From: Geodermatophilus africanus
Lineage (GTDB): Bacteria; Actinomycetota; Actinomycetes; Mycobacteriales; Geodermatophilaceae
Direction: 5' to 3'
Length of the DNA: 60,256 nucleotides
Assembly: GCF_900107105.1 (NCBI RefSeq)
Contig: NZ_FNOT01000020.1
Span: forward strand, 1-60,256
The position numbers and the translations under genes are program-made. Shown here piece by piece: positions 49,949 to 59,357 of the stretch. The notes beneath the pieces are model-generated. The model saw only the letters and a list, made by a program, of their open reading frames with translations, was not told where the DNA came from and ran no database searches. The stretch's first letter is position 1, and each line of letters opens with the position of its first letter.

Positions 49949-52900
49949 ATGACAACGCACAGCGATGACTGGGACTTCTTCTCGGCATTCGGGGGACCTG
50001 TCGAGCGGTCGTCCCCGACCACCGCTCCGGGATACGACATGCGGGACAACACCGCCACGTCGTACCGGCTGCACGACAACTTCGTCGCCGAGATCTCCGG
50101 GCAGCGCTCGCTGGTCACCCGGCTGAGCCGGTTCTTCGAGCGCACCTGCGACGAGCGGCCGTCGGCTCCCGCGCTGGAGTGCGACGGCGACCGCGTCTCC
50201 TACGCGGACCTGGACCAGCGCGCGAACCGGCTGGCCAACCTGCTCATGGCCCGGGGCGCGCGCGCCGGCGTCCGCGTGGGGATCCTCCTGCACCGCTCGG
50301 TGGACACCTACGTCGCGCTGCTGGCCGTCACGAAGACCGAGGCGACGTTCGTCCCGATCGACCCCGAGGCGCCCGCCGACCGGCTGCAGTACATCGCCGA
50401 GGACTCCTCGCTGAGCCTGCTGGTGACGCACACGTCGTTCGCCGCGTCGTGCGTCGCGCTCCCCTGCGAGGGCCTGTACCTCGACGAGCTGGGGCCCGAG
50501 CTCGCGGTCCAGTCGAGCTCCCGGCCGGGCATCGAGTCCGACGGCGACCCGGTCTGCTACATCATCTACACGTCGGGCTCGAGCGGCCGCCCCAAGGGCG
50601 TCGAGATCAACCAGTCGAGCATCTGCAACTTCGTCGGCATCGTGCCGTCCCTCTACGGGGTCGAGCCGACCGATCGCGTCTACCAGGGCATGACCATCGC
50701 CTTCGACTTCTCCATCGAGGAGATCTGGCCCACCTGGGCCGTCGGGGCGACGGTCGTCGCCGGCCCCACCGACGGGCGCCGGGTGGGGTCGGGGCTGGCC
50801 GACTTCCTCGAGGACACCGAGATCACGATGATCTACTGCGTCCCGACCGTGCTGGCGACCCTCGACCGCACGCTGCCGCTGATCCGGACGGTGAACGTCG
50901 GCGGCGAGGCCTGCCCCCGCGAGCTGGTCGACCGCTGGGGGCCGGGCCGCCGGATCCTCAACACCTACGGCCCCACCGAGACCACCGTGACCTGCACGAT
51001 GGCCGTGCTGCGGCCGGGCAAGCCGGTCACCATCGGCCGCCCGCTGCCGACCTACCGGGTCACCCTGCTCGACGACGACCGCAAGCCGGTCGCCGCGGGG
51101 CAGGTCGGGGAGATCTGCGTCGGCGGTCCCGGCGTGGCGCGCGGCTACGTGAACCGGCCCGACCTGACCGCCGACCGCTTCATCCCCGACCCCCGCGGCA
51201 TCCCGGGCGAGCGCATCTACCGCACCGGCGACCTGGGCCGGTTCCTGCCCGACGGCGAGCTGGAGTACCTGGGCCGCGCGGACAGCGAGGTCAAGGTCCG
51301 GGGCCACCGCGTGGACCTGCAGGAGATCGAGAGCGTCCTCCTCGAGCACCCCCAGGTGACCGGCGCCGTCGTCACCCTGCTGGCCTCGCCGGACACCGGC
51401 GGGGACCTCGCGGGCTACGTCATCCTGCGGGACGCCGGGGCGGCCGACGCCGTCATCCCCGAGCTGCACGAGCAGCTGGTGGCCCAGATGCCGCCCTACA
51501 TGGTCCCGTCGTACCTCGACGCGGTCGCCTCCATCCCGATGCTGCCCAGCGGCAAGGCCGACCGCGGCCGGCTGCCCGCGCCCACCCGTCCCCGGCTGAT
51601 CCGCACCGACCGCGAGCACGAGCCGCCGTCGACCCCCGCGGAGGCCTGGATCGCCGGGCTGTGGGAGGAGATGCTCAACCTGCCGGCCGGTGCGGTCTCG
51701 GTGGAGGCGAACTTCTTCGAGGCGCTCGGCGGTCACTCGCTCGTCGCGGCGAACGTCGTGTCCGCGATGCGGGAGAGCGAGCTCGGCTCGGGGCTGTCCA
51801 TCCTGGACTTCTACAAGCACCCCACCGTCCGGGAGCTGGCGACGTTCCTCGAGGACGGCACCTCCGGCCCGTCGGACGAGCCCGTGACGCTCGAGCCGCG
51901 CGAGCCCCGGCCGGGACCGCCCTCCCGCAGGCGGGTCCTCGGCTTCGGGACGGCGCAGGTCTCGGTCCTGTACGCGATCATCCTGGCGTTCCTGTTCCCC
52001 GTCGGTGTCCTGTACGGGCTCAACGACGGTCAGCCCTCGCTCGCCCTGGTCGTCCAGCTGGCCGTCGCGCTGCCGACCGTCTACCTGCTGGCCCGCTGGG
52101 TCCTCCCGGTCGTCGGCGCGCGGCTGCTCTCCCGGGGCCTGCGCGCCGGTGACCACCCGCTCTGGGGCGGCATGCACCTGCGGGTCTGGACCGTGCAGAA
52201 GCTGATGTCGATCTCCCCGCTCACCATCCTCAGCGGATCGCCGTGGGCGGTGACGTACCTGCGGCTGGCCGGTGCGCAGATCGACGACGAGGCCCACATC
52301 GGGACGGCGAACGTCTCGCTGCCGTCGATGCTGCGCGTGGGCCGCGGCGCGACGATCGGCTACGGCACGCAGCTGCACGCCCACCGCGTCGCCGAGGGCA
52401 TCCTGACCATCGGCCCGGTCACCGTCGGTGCCGGCGCGGTCGTCGGGTCCGAGAGCGTGCTGGAGTCCGACTCGGAGGTCGGCGAGAAGGCCATCCTCAG
52501 CGACCAGTCGCTGCTGCCGTCCCGCCGGAGCGTCCCCGCCGGCGAGACCTGGGCCGGGTCCCCGGCCCGTCCGGCGCCCGACTCGATGGACCCGGTCGTC
52601 GAGCTCATGGCGGCCTGCGACGACGCGCCGCGCACCTGGTCCAGCTCCCTCCTGGCCGGCTTCGCCGGTGGGGTCCTGCTGCTCGAGCTGCTGCCGTTCC
52701 TGATCCTGCTGCCGGTGGTGGCCGTCGTCTGGTGGGCGCTGCTCAGCTTCGGGACGGCGGCCGGCCTCCTGGCCACGGCGCTGTCGGGCCCGCTGTTCGT
52801 GGTGGCCTCGTGCGGACTCATCCTGGGTGCCCGGCGCCTGGTCCTGCCGGAGACCCCGGAGGGCCTGCACCACCTGCGGTCGCAGCTGGGCCTGGAGAAG

Positions 52901-54094
52901 TGGCTGGGGGACAAGCTGCTCGAGCAGAGCCTGCTGTTCAACAACACGATGTACTCGACGCTCTACACGCCGATGTGGCTGCGCGCCCTCGGGACGAAGG
53001 TCGGCAAGGGCGCCGAGGTGTCCACCATCGCCAACATCGACCCGGACCTGCTCACGGTGGGCGAGGGCAGCTTCGTGGCGGACATGGCCAGCGTGGGCAG
53101 CGCCACCTACGCCAACGGCCACGTCGCCTTCCGGCGGACCGAGATCGGGTCCCGTGCCTTCGTCGGGAACGCCGCCTTCGTCCCCTCGGGTTCGCACCTG
53201 GGCGACGGGTCGCTCATCGGCGTCCGTTCGGTCCCGCCGACCGCGGGGACCGACGCCGGCACGTCGTGGCTCGGCTCGCCGCCGTTCTTCCTCCCCCGCC
53301 GCGAGGTGTTCAAGGAGTTCACCGAGGCGGAGACGTTCACCCCGTCCAGGCGGCAGGTCCGTGCCCGCTACGCCATCGAGGCCCTGCGGATCGTGCTCCC
53401 CAGCTCCCTGCTGGCCGTCGCGACCTTCGCGACCCTGTACGCGCTCTCCTCGCTGGCGCTGTCGTGGAACACGGTGGCCACCGTGCTGCTCGCGCCGCTC
53501 GTCGCCCTGGCCTCCAGCGTCCTGGTGGTGGTCCTGGTGGCCGCGCTCAAGTGGGCCGTCGTCGGCCGGTACCGGCCGCGGGTGCGACCGCTGTGGAGCG
53601 GCTTCGTGCGCCGGACCGAGTTCGTGACCGGCATCTACGAGGCGGCGGCGGTGCCGGCGCTGCTCACCTTCCTCACCGGCACCCCGATGCTGGGCCCCGC
53701 GATGCGGCTGTTCGGCTCCCGGATCGGTCGCCGGACGCTGATCGACACGACCTACCTGACCGAGTTCGACCTGGTGACCATCGGGGACGACGTCTCGGTG
53801 GGTGCCAACGCGTCGCTGCAGACCCACCTGTTCGAGGACCGCGTCATGAAGATGGACCACGTCGTCCTGCGCGACCGGGCGACCATCGGCGACAAGGCCG
53901 TCGTCCTCTACGGCTCGGTCGTCGAGGAGGACGCCACGCTGTCGGCGATGTCCCTGGCGATGAAGGGCGAGGTGCTGCCGAGGGAGACCACCTGGTGCGG
54001 CATCCCGGCGCAGAAGGTCGGACGGGCTCCGACGGCGGCGCCGCCGCGGAACCGGCGCCGGGTGTCGGCGGGGGCGACGGGGGCCCGGCGATGA
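49949..54094 (+). CDS. Pls/PosA-type single-module NRPS: adenylation, carrier, membrane and three LbH domains
   Basis: A 1381-residue membrane megaprotein. A-domain (about 55-540): YIIYTSGSSGRPKGVE (about 204), FDFSIEEIW (about 251), TYGPTETTVTC, YRTGDLGRF and SEVKVRGHRVDLQEIE. Carrier: FFEALGGHSLVAANV with pantetheine Ser 597. After residue ~665 pairs of helices alternate with three hexapeptide beta-helix blocks (about 770-860, 1025-1110 and 1265-1360). This is the layout of epsilon-poly-L-lysine synthetase (Pls, A-T, six helices, three tandem soluble domains; family TIGR02353). It should activate an amino acid, load the carrier and polymerise or transfer it at the membrane. The amino acid is not predicted with confidence. 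Confidence 0.85.
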   Translation: MTTHSDDWDFFSAFGGPVERSSPTTAPGYDMRDNTATSYRLHDNFVAEISGQRSLVTRLSRFFERTCDERPSAPALECDGDRVSYADLDQRANRLANLLMARGARAGVRVGILLHRSVDTYVALLAVTKTEATFVPIDPEAPADRLQYIAEDSSLSLLVTHTSFAASCVALPCEGLYLDELGPELAVQSSSRPGIESDGDPVCYIIYTSGSSGRPKGVEINQSSICNFVGIVPSLYGVEPTDRVYQGMTIAFDFSIEEIWPTWAVGATVVAGPTDGRRVGSGLADFLEDTEITMIYCVPTVLATLDRTLPLIRTVNVGGEACPRELVDRWGPGRRILNTYGPTETTVTCTMAVLRPGKPVTIGRPLPTYRVTLLDDDRKPVAAGQVGEICVGGPGVARGYVNRPDLTADRFIPDPRGIPGERIYRTGDLGRFLPDGELEYLGRADSEVKVRGHRVDLQEIESVLLEHPQVTGAVVTLLASPDTGGDLAGYVILRDAGAADAVIPELHEQLVAQMPPYMVPSYLDAVASIPMLPSGKADRGRLPAPTRPRLIRTDREHEPPSTPAEAWIAGLWEEMLNLPAGAVSVEANFFEALGGHSLVAANVVSAMRESELGSGLSILDFYKHPTVRELATFLEDGTSGPSDEPVTLEPREPRPGPPSRRRVLGFGTAQVSVLYAIILAFLFPVGVLYGLNDGQPSLALVVQLAVALPTVYLLARWVLPVVGARLLSRGLRAGDHPLWGGMHLRVWTVQKLMSISPLTILSGSPWAVTYLRLAGAQIDDEAHIGTANVSLPSMLRVGRGATIGYGTQLHAHRVAEGILTIGPVTVGAGAVVGSESVLESDSEVGEKAILSDQSLLPSRRSVPAGETWAGSPARPAPDSMDPVVELMAACDDAPRTWSSSLLAGFAGGVLLLELLPFLILLPVVAVVWWALLSFGTAAGLLATALSGPLFVVASCGLILGARRLVLPETPEGLHHLRSQLGLEKWLGDKLLEQSLLFNNTMYSTLYTPMWLRALGTKVGKGAEVSTIANIDPDLLTVGEGSFVADMASVGSATYANGHVAFRRTEIGSRAFVGNAAFVPSGSHLGDGSLIGVRSVPPTAGTDAGTSWLGSPPFFLPRREVFKEFTEAETFTPSRRQVRARYAIEALRIVLPSSLLAVATFATLYALSSLALSWNTVATVLLAPLVALASSVLVVVLVAALKWAVVGRYRPRVRPLWSGFVRRTEFVTGIYEAAAVPALLTFLTGTPMLGPAMRLFGSRIGRRTLIDTTYLTEFDLVTIGDDVSVGANASLQTHLFEDRVMKMDHVVLRDRATIGDKAVVLYGSVVEEDATLSAMSLAMKGEVLPRETTWCGIPAQKVGRAPTAAPPRNRRRVSAGATGARR

Positions 54095-55395
54095 CCGCGA
54101 GCCGGCAGCCGTCGCTGCCCCATGCCTGCGAGCCGGCTCCCTCCGGCGACGTCTCGGGCACCCCGTCGAGCACCGCGCCGGCCCTGCGGTCGACCGCCCG
54201 CCTGGTCGGCATCGACGCCGCCCGCGGGATCGCCCTGTTCGGCATGATGGCCGTCCACAACATCGATGCCGTCGGAGACGACGGGGAGGTGTCGCTGGCG
54301 TGGACGCTGGCCGCGGGCAAGTCGGCGGCGCTGTTCGCGCTGCTGGCCGGCGTCGGCGTCGCGTTCGCCACGGGGCGCCGCCAGCGGCCGACCGCGCGGA
54401 CCTGGCCGGGTCACGCGGCCGCGCTGCTGGTCCGGGCGCTCGTCATCGGCGGCGTCGGGCTGCTCCTGGGTGCCGTGGTGCCCGCCGACTTCGCCTCGGT
54501 GATCCTCCCGTACTACGCGCTGCTGTTCGTGCTCGCGATCCCCCTGCTCACCCTGTCCAGCCGCGCGCTCATCGCCCTGGCCGCGACGATCGCCGCGGTC
54601 ATGCCGGTCCTCAGCCACTGGCTGCGGTCCGGTACCGAGGTGCGGGACACGGTGCCGAACCTGACGTTCGGCGACCTGGTCGGCGAGCCGGGCCAGGTGC
54701 TGGGGGAGCTCGCGCTGACCGGCGTGTACCCGGCCCTCTCCTGGATGGCATACCTCTGCGCCGGCATGGCGGTGGGGCGCGCACTGCTGACCTCGCGGCG
54801 CACCGTCGCGGCCATCATCCTGACCGGCGCCGGGTTGGTCGTGGCCGCGCAGACGATCTCGTGGTTCCTGCTCGACGTCCTCGGCGGTCGCACCGACCTC
54901 GAGGCGGCCGCGAGCGCGTCGATGTCCTCGGACGAACTGTCCGAGGTCATGGCGGTCGGGTGGACCGGGACGACGCCGACCGACACCGGTTGGTGGCTGG
55001 CGACCCTGGCGCCGCACTCCACCACGCCGCTGGACCTGGCCTCCACCATCGGGCTCGGCCTGGTCGTCCTGGGCGTCTGCATCCTCCTCGGCCGCGCCAC
55101 CAGCACGCTGCTGCGGCCGCTGGCGGCCGCGGGGAGCATGACCCTGACGCTGTATTCCTTGCACCTGCTGCTGCTCAGCTGGTCGGTGATGCCCGGCGAC
55201 GCGACGGGGTTGCTCATCCAGACCGCGGTCGTCGTCGCGTTCGCGCTGGTGTGGAGCCGCTTCCACGCGCGCGGCCCGCTGGAGGAGCTCGTGGCCCGGG
55301 CGAGCGGTGCGGTGCGCCGCAGGGTGCAGTCGGTGACGGAGCCGCGGCGGGAGGCGCTGGTCATCGACGGAGACGGCCGGGTGCGTGCCCCCTGA
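54091..55395 (+). CDS. HGSNAT/DUF1624-DUF418-like membrane acyltransferase
   Basis: A 434-residue protein with about nine helices. The N-terminus after a polar leader reads RLVGIDAARGIALFGMMAVH and AAGKSAALFALLAGVGVAFA, the signature of heparan-alpha-glucosaminide N-acetyltransferase-like and DUF418 proteins, which transfer acyl groups across membranes; the His in MAVHN is the likely catalytic one. ATG overlaps the Pls-like stop by 4 nt, so it may acylate that product. The C-terminal tail is basic. Confidence 0.7.
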   Translation: MTASRQPSLPHACEPAPSGDVSGTPSSTAPALRSTARLVGIDAARGIALFGMMAVHNIDAVGDDGEVSLAWTLAAGKSAALFALLAGVGVAFATGRRQRPTARTWPGHAAALLVRALVIGGVGLLLGAVVPADFASVILPYYALLFVLAIPLLTLSSRALIALAATIAAVMPVLSHWLRSGTEVRDTVPNLTFGDLVGEPGQVLGELALTGVYPALSWMAYLCAGMAVGRALLTSRRTVAAIILTGAGLVVAAQTISWFLLDVLGGRTDLEAAASASMSSDELSEVMAVGWTGTTPTDTGWWLATLAPHSTTPLDLASTIGLGLVVLGVCILLGRATSTLLRPLAAAGSMTLTLYSLHLLLLSWSVMPGDATGLLIQTAVVVAFALVWSRFHARGPLEELVARASGAVRRRVQSVTEPRREALVIDGDGRVRAP

Positions 55396-56083
55396 CCGCT
55401 CGGGTCGCGCTGACCTGGCGCTGGTCTACCGCGGGCCGGCGTCCACCCCCGGGTGCCCGGAGGCGGTGGCGGCCGCGCTGCGCCGGAGCCGGTGGGACCT
55501 CGACGTCCGCTTCGTCGGGCCGCGCGAGGACCTCCCGCTGGAGCCGGGCGTGCTCGCCGGCGCCCGGCTCTACGCCCAGCCCGGCGGGGGTGGCCTGCGG
55601 CGGGCGTACCGGAAGATGAGGCGCTCCCGGGAGGCCATCCGGGAGTTCGTCGGGTCCGGCGGGGCGTACCTCGGGTTCTGCCTGGGCGGCTACCTCGCCG
55701 GTGAGACCCCCGGCTTCGGCCTCCTGCCCGGGGACACCGACCGGTTCATCTCCTCGCCCGGCGCCCAGCCGGACCACGACGGCGACAGCCTCGTCACGCT
55801 CACCTGGGCGGGACGCCGTCGCCAGGTCTACTTCCAGGACGGTGCGTGGTTCCACCTCGACCCGGCCCGGGGACCGGCGGAGGTGCTGGCCACCTACGAC
55901 AACGGGCTGCCCGCGGCGGTCGTCGCGCCCTTCGGCCGAGGCGTCGTGGGCGTCGTGGGGCCGCACCCGGAGGCCACGCCCGACTGGTACACCGACAGCG
56001 GGCTCCCGGTGCCCGACGACGTCCGGGCCGACCTCACCCAGGACCTGGTCGACCGGGTGATGACGGCCGACCGCCTCTCCTGA
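55385..56083 (+). CDS. BPL_N-type (glutamine amidotransferase-like) protein
   Basis: A 232-residue protein. LALVYRGPASTPGCPEAVAA starts it, ARLYAQPGGGGLRRAYRKMR follows, and GGAYLGFCLGGYLAGETPG (about residues 97-115) has Cys at the nucleophile elbow of class I amidotransferase folds, as in the N-terminal domain of eukaryotic biotin-protein ligase (BPL_N). GVVGVVGPHPEATPDWY near the end is also typical and holds a His-Pro-Glu set. GTG 55385 overlaps the acyltransferase by 11 nt. The substrate is unknown; hydrolysis or release of the carrier-bound product is possible. Confidence 0.7.
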   Translation: MPPDRSGRADLALVYRGPASTPGCPEAVAAALRRSRWDLDVRFVGPREDLPLEPGVLAGARLYAQPGGGGLRRAYRKMRRSREAIREFVGSGGAYLGFCLGGYLAGETPGFGLLPGDTDRFISSPGAQPDHDGDSLVTLTWAGRRRQVYFQDGAWFHLDPARGPAEVLATYDNGLPAAVVAPFGRGVVGVVGPHPEATPDWYTDSGLPVPDDVRADLTQDLVDRVMTADRLS

Positions 56084-56096
56084 ACCCGGACGCCAC

Positions 56097-56127
56097 GGTG
56101 GGCGCTCCCCCGCGGGGAGCGCCCACC
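56097..56127. terminator. Bidirectional hairpin terminator
   Basis: GGTGGGCGCTCCC is followed by a short loop and GGGAGCGCCCACC, a perfect long stem. It lies between the convergent stops at 56083 and 56135, and ends the Pls-like cluster. Confidence 0.85.
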
Positions 56128-56134
56128 GTCGTCG

Positions 56135-57334
56135 TCAGGAGGCGTCGATCAGCTGCCCGACCGTGCGGCCGAGCCGGCCGTCGAGCGCGTGGCCGACACC
56201 GGCCGGGTACTCGCTCGACGTGACGACGCCGCGGCCGGCGTAGAACCGCTCCCCGGCCTGCGCACCCCAGGAGGCGGTCAGCGGGACGGACGTGTCGGCG
56301 GTGCCGGTGAACCAGTGGCCGCGGACCCCGGCCATGCGGGCCGCGGTCACGGCGGACCCTCCGTCGGCCGGCGGGCCACCGCCGCCGAACACCACCCAGC
56401 CGCCGCCGAGGCGCATCAGCTCCGGGTGCCGCGGCACGAGGAAGCGGGTGATCTCCTGCGCGCCGGAGGAGAAGCCGCTCAGCCACAGCTCGCTGACCGG
56501 GTACTTGCCCAGCTGGTTCTCGATGAGCCCGGCGAGGAAGTCCGCGTAGGCGCTCGTGTCGCCGGTGTGCCAGCACTCGCAGGACTGGTTGGGGCTCTCC
56601 ACGGCCAGAGTGATCATGTTGCGCGCCCGGCTGGTGGCCACCAGCCCCGACGAGCCGCCGAGCGCGTACGACGCGGTCGGGTTGTCCACGCCGTACTCGC
56701 CGGTGCCGTCGACGTAGACGACCAGCCCGACCGGCTTCGTGGGGTCGACGCCGGCGGCGTACAGCAGGTAGTTGCCGGCCTGACCGTTGCCCGCGGTGAA
56801 GGACCGGCGCGCCTGGTCGGTGAACGTCCCACCCGACCCGCCGGTGGAGGTGCCGGCCGCGGCGGGCGCGGCAGCCGCGCCGGCGACGGGGGCGGGCGCG
56901 GCGGCGGAGGTGCCCGCCGACCGGCCCGACGAGGAGTCGCGGCTCCAGCGGCCCGGGGCCGCGGGTGCGGCCGCCTGCGGGGCCCCGGGCGCGGCCTCGG
57001 CCGGGACGGCTGCCTGCTGCTCGTCGACGGCCTCGACCTGCGACTCAGTGGGCTGGGCGACGGGAGCCTGCGGCTGCGTCTGCGCCGGGGTCGTGGGCGC
57101 CGGTGCCGCAGAGGTGAGCGCCGGGGTCGGGACGGCGGCGCTCGGAGCGGTGGCGGCGTCGCCGATCGCGAGCGGCCGGTCGGTCGCCGCCTGGCTGCTC
57201 GCGGCCTGACCGGCCGCCCCGGCAGTGCCGACCTGCAGGTCCGCGGGACCGCACGCAGCGGTGGTCAGGGAGACGAGAGCCGCGGCCGCGAGCACGCTGG
57301 CGCGGCGGCCGGCCGTAGAGAGGGAACTGCGCAC
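56135..57334 (-). CDS. Secreted esterase/PHB-depolymerase-like lipoprotein
   Basis: A 399-residue predicted lipoprotein. VLAAAALVSLTTAACGP holds the lipobox Cys; residues ~30-150 are an Ala/Pro/Thr linker. The catalytic domain (about 160-399) has VGLVVYVDGTGEYG, WLSGFSSGAQEITRF with nucleophile Ser in GFSSG, and a C-terminal GVGHALDGR with His, as in alpha/beta-hydrolase esterases of the PHB-depolymerase type. GTG 57334 has GGAGG 7 nt upstream. The substrate is unknown; it could act on an ester in the cell envelope. Confidence 0.75.
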   Translation of the reverse strand: MRSSLSTAGRRASVLAAAALVSLTTAACGPADLQVGTAGAAGQAASSQAATDRPLAIGDAATAPSAAVPTPALTSAAPAPTTPAQTQPQAPVAQPTESQVEAVDEQQAAVPAEAAPGAPQAAAPAAPGRWSRDSSSGRSAGTSAAAPAPVAGAAAAPAAAGTSTGGSGGTFTDQARRSFTAGNGQAGNYLLYAAGVDPTKPVGLVVYVDGTGEYGVDNPTASYALGGSSGLVATSRARNMITLAVESPNQSCECWHTGDTSAYADFLAGLIENQLGKYPVSELWLSGFSSGAQEITRFLVPRHPELMRLGGGWVVFGGGGPPADGGSAVTAARMAGVRGHWFTGTADTSVPLTASWGAQAGERFYAGRGVVTSSEYPAGVGHALDGRLGRTVGQLIDAS

Positions 57335-57601
57335 GAGTGGTCCTCCGGACGTCCGCTCACCGATGGCGACGGACCGTGATTGCGTAGTGACAGTTCGAAG
57401 GCTGGCACATGCGCTCCGCATCCGCCAGATAACGACCAGTAACGGTTGTCTCATCCGTCTCACCCGTCCCAGGGACCCCGGTCCGGCTGCCGATGACGGA
57501 TGGCTCACTCGTCGTCACGAGCGGAACGCACGGGGGTGGGCACGCGTCAGAATGGGCGTGTCGGCCGGGACCGCCCGGTCGCCCAGGCCGTGAGGACGGG
57601 G

Positions 57602-59035
57602 ATGCGCGCAGGTCGACGGTGGGTCACGGTTGTCCTGGCGTGCTCGGCGCTGGTGCTCAGCGGCTGCACCTCAGCGGGGCGGGACGACGCCGGCCCGGAG
57701 CCCGACGTCGCGGAGCCCGACGTCGCCGAGCCGTGGCCCGACCGGCCCGTGGTCGACCTGCGCTTCGAGGTCTCGCCCGACCTCGCGACCGTGGTCGGGC
57801 GCGAGGTCGTCGAGTTCACGCCGGACCTGGACACCTGTGAACTGGTCTTCCGGTCCTGGCCGAACAAGCCGGCCACCTCGCGTGCGGGGAGCTCGCTGAC
57901 GGTGACGGCTGTGCAGGTCGACGGCCGGGACGCCGCCTTCCTCGACATCGCCGCCGGCGCACCGGACGACGCGCCGGCCGGCACCCTGGTCGAGGTGCCG
58001 TTGGCCGACTGCGTGTCGGCGGGGGAGACCCTCACCGCCGAGCTGACGTTCGACCTGGTGCTGGGGGAGGAGGTCAACGAGCGGGTCGGGACCTCCTCCG
58101 ACGCGGAGGTCGCCTGGTTCGCCACGGCGTTCCCCCTCCTGGCGTGGGAGCGCGGTCGCGGCTGGGAGCGCGGTCCCGCCGTCCCGGTCAACGGCGAGAC
58201 CGCCGTGAGCGAGGACTTCCTGCTGGACTCGATGGAGGTCGTCGCGCCGTCCGGCTACGAGGTCCTCGGTACCGGGGAGGCGGACGGCACGGAGGACCGG
58301 GAGGACGGGACGACCGTCCACCGCTTCACCGCTCCGGCCGTGCGGGACGTGGCGGTCGCGGTGGGGGACCTGGACGTGTCCGAGCGGACGATCGACGGCG
58401 TCCGGGTCCGCGTGGGGCTCGACCGGGAGGTGGGGGAGGCCGACGCGGACGCCTGGCTGGACCAGATCGAGGAGTCCAACCGCGGGCTCGTCGACCTGCT
58501 CGGCCCCTTCCCTTACGACGACCTCTGGGTGGTGGTGCTGTCCGCCCAGACGAGCGGCGTCGAGTTCCCCGGGGCCATCCAGTTCGGCGACGTGGACCCG
58601 GACGAGCGGCGGGGGCTGGTGACCCACGAGCTCGCGCACATGTGGTTCTACGGCCTGGTGGGCAACGACCAGGGCGAGCACCCGTGGCTGGACGAGTCGT
58701 TCGCGACGTTCGCCCAGTCGGTGGCCGACGGCGACGAGCAGCCCTTCGCCCACCTCCCTGTGGACGACTTCCCGCCGGTGGGTGGCTCCATGACGTACTG
58801 GGCGGCGGAGTTCCGGCGCCCCAACAGCACCTATTACGACACCGTCTACACCTTCGGCGGCGCCGCCCTGGTCGAGGCCCGGGAGCAGGCCGGCGAGGAG
58901 GCGTTCGACGCCGCCCTGGCCGACTACGTCACGGTGAACGCCCACGCTGTCGCCACCCCGGACGACGTCCGGGAGGCCTTCTCCGACCTGCCGGAGGTCC
59001 TCGGGGTGCTGCGCGAGGTCGGCGCGCTGTCCTGA
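57602..59035 (+). CDS. M1-like zinc metalloprotease lipoprotein
   Basis: A 477-residue lipoprotein. WVTVVLACSALVLSGC places the lipid Cys near residue 21. The zinc site THELAHMWFY is followed 18 residues after HELAH by the Glu of PWLDESFATF, the M1 spacing. The N-terminal beta region and a short C-terminal helical part are smaller than in full aminopeptidases. No GxMEN motif is found; VEFPGAIQFGD stands near its place. ATG 57602 has a GAGG-like site. It diverges from the esterase gene. Confidence 0.8.
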   Translation: MRAGRRWVTVVLACSALVLSGCTSAGRDDAGPEPDVAEPDVAEPWPDRPVVDLRFEVSPDLATVVGREVVEFTPDLDTCELVFRSWPNKPATSRAGSSLTVTAVQVDGRDAAFLDIAAGAPDDAPAGTLVEVPLADCVSAGETLTAELTFDLVLGEEVNERVGTSSDAEVAWFATAFPLLAWERGRGWERGPAVPVNGETAVSEDFLLDSMEVVAPSGYEVLGTGEADGTEDREDGTTVHRFTAPAVRDVAVAVGDLDVSERTIDGVRVRVGLDREVGEADADAWLDQIEESNRGLVDLLGPFPYDDLWVVVLSAQTSGVEFPGAIQFGDVDPDERRGLVTHELAHMWFYGLVGNDQGEHPWLDESFATFAQSVADGDEQPFAHLPVDDFPPVGGSMTYWAAEFRRPNSTYYDTVYTFGGAALVEAREQAGEEAFDAALADYVTVNAHAVATPDDVREAFSDLPEVLGVLREVGALS

Positions 59036-59357
59036 CCGTCCCGGCCGGACACGAGCCGCGGAGGGCGGTGGCTGCCCGGGCGCCCGCCCGGTGTCCTGGG
59101 GTGGGTGGCCCGACCTCGGCGGCTGCGAGAAGTCGAGGCGTCACTCACGGTGATGGACACGTCCTGACCCGCGACCGGGTCGGTCCGGTCGTGCGGCGTC
59201 GAGCCGGATGGCTCCAGCCGGCTTGGCTGGCCGTTGAGCTGGCTGGATGACCAGGAGGCGGCGGGTCCACCGCCGCCTCGGCCGACGAGGGGAGCGAGCA
59301 GGATCACCCGTCCGCATGACGGCACCGACCCCGGAGTCGGAGGTACCGTGACTCAGC
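59036..59357. other. Intergenic region before argC
   Basis: 322 bp. Near 59076-59092 is a GC-rich inverted repeat CCGGGCG..CGCCCGG that could end the protease transcript. No gene is seen on either strand and no clear ArgR box was recognised. GGAGG at 59339-59343 may serve argC although it is about 14 nt from the GTG. Confidence 0.35.

Noticed and set aside
49835..53860. A 1341-codon open frame on the minus strand
   Set aside because: It is antisense to the Pls-like gene, has a low-complexity Arg/Gly/Asp/Gln composition and no motif; such frames are common at this GC content.
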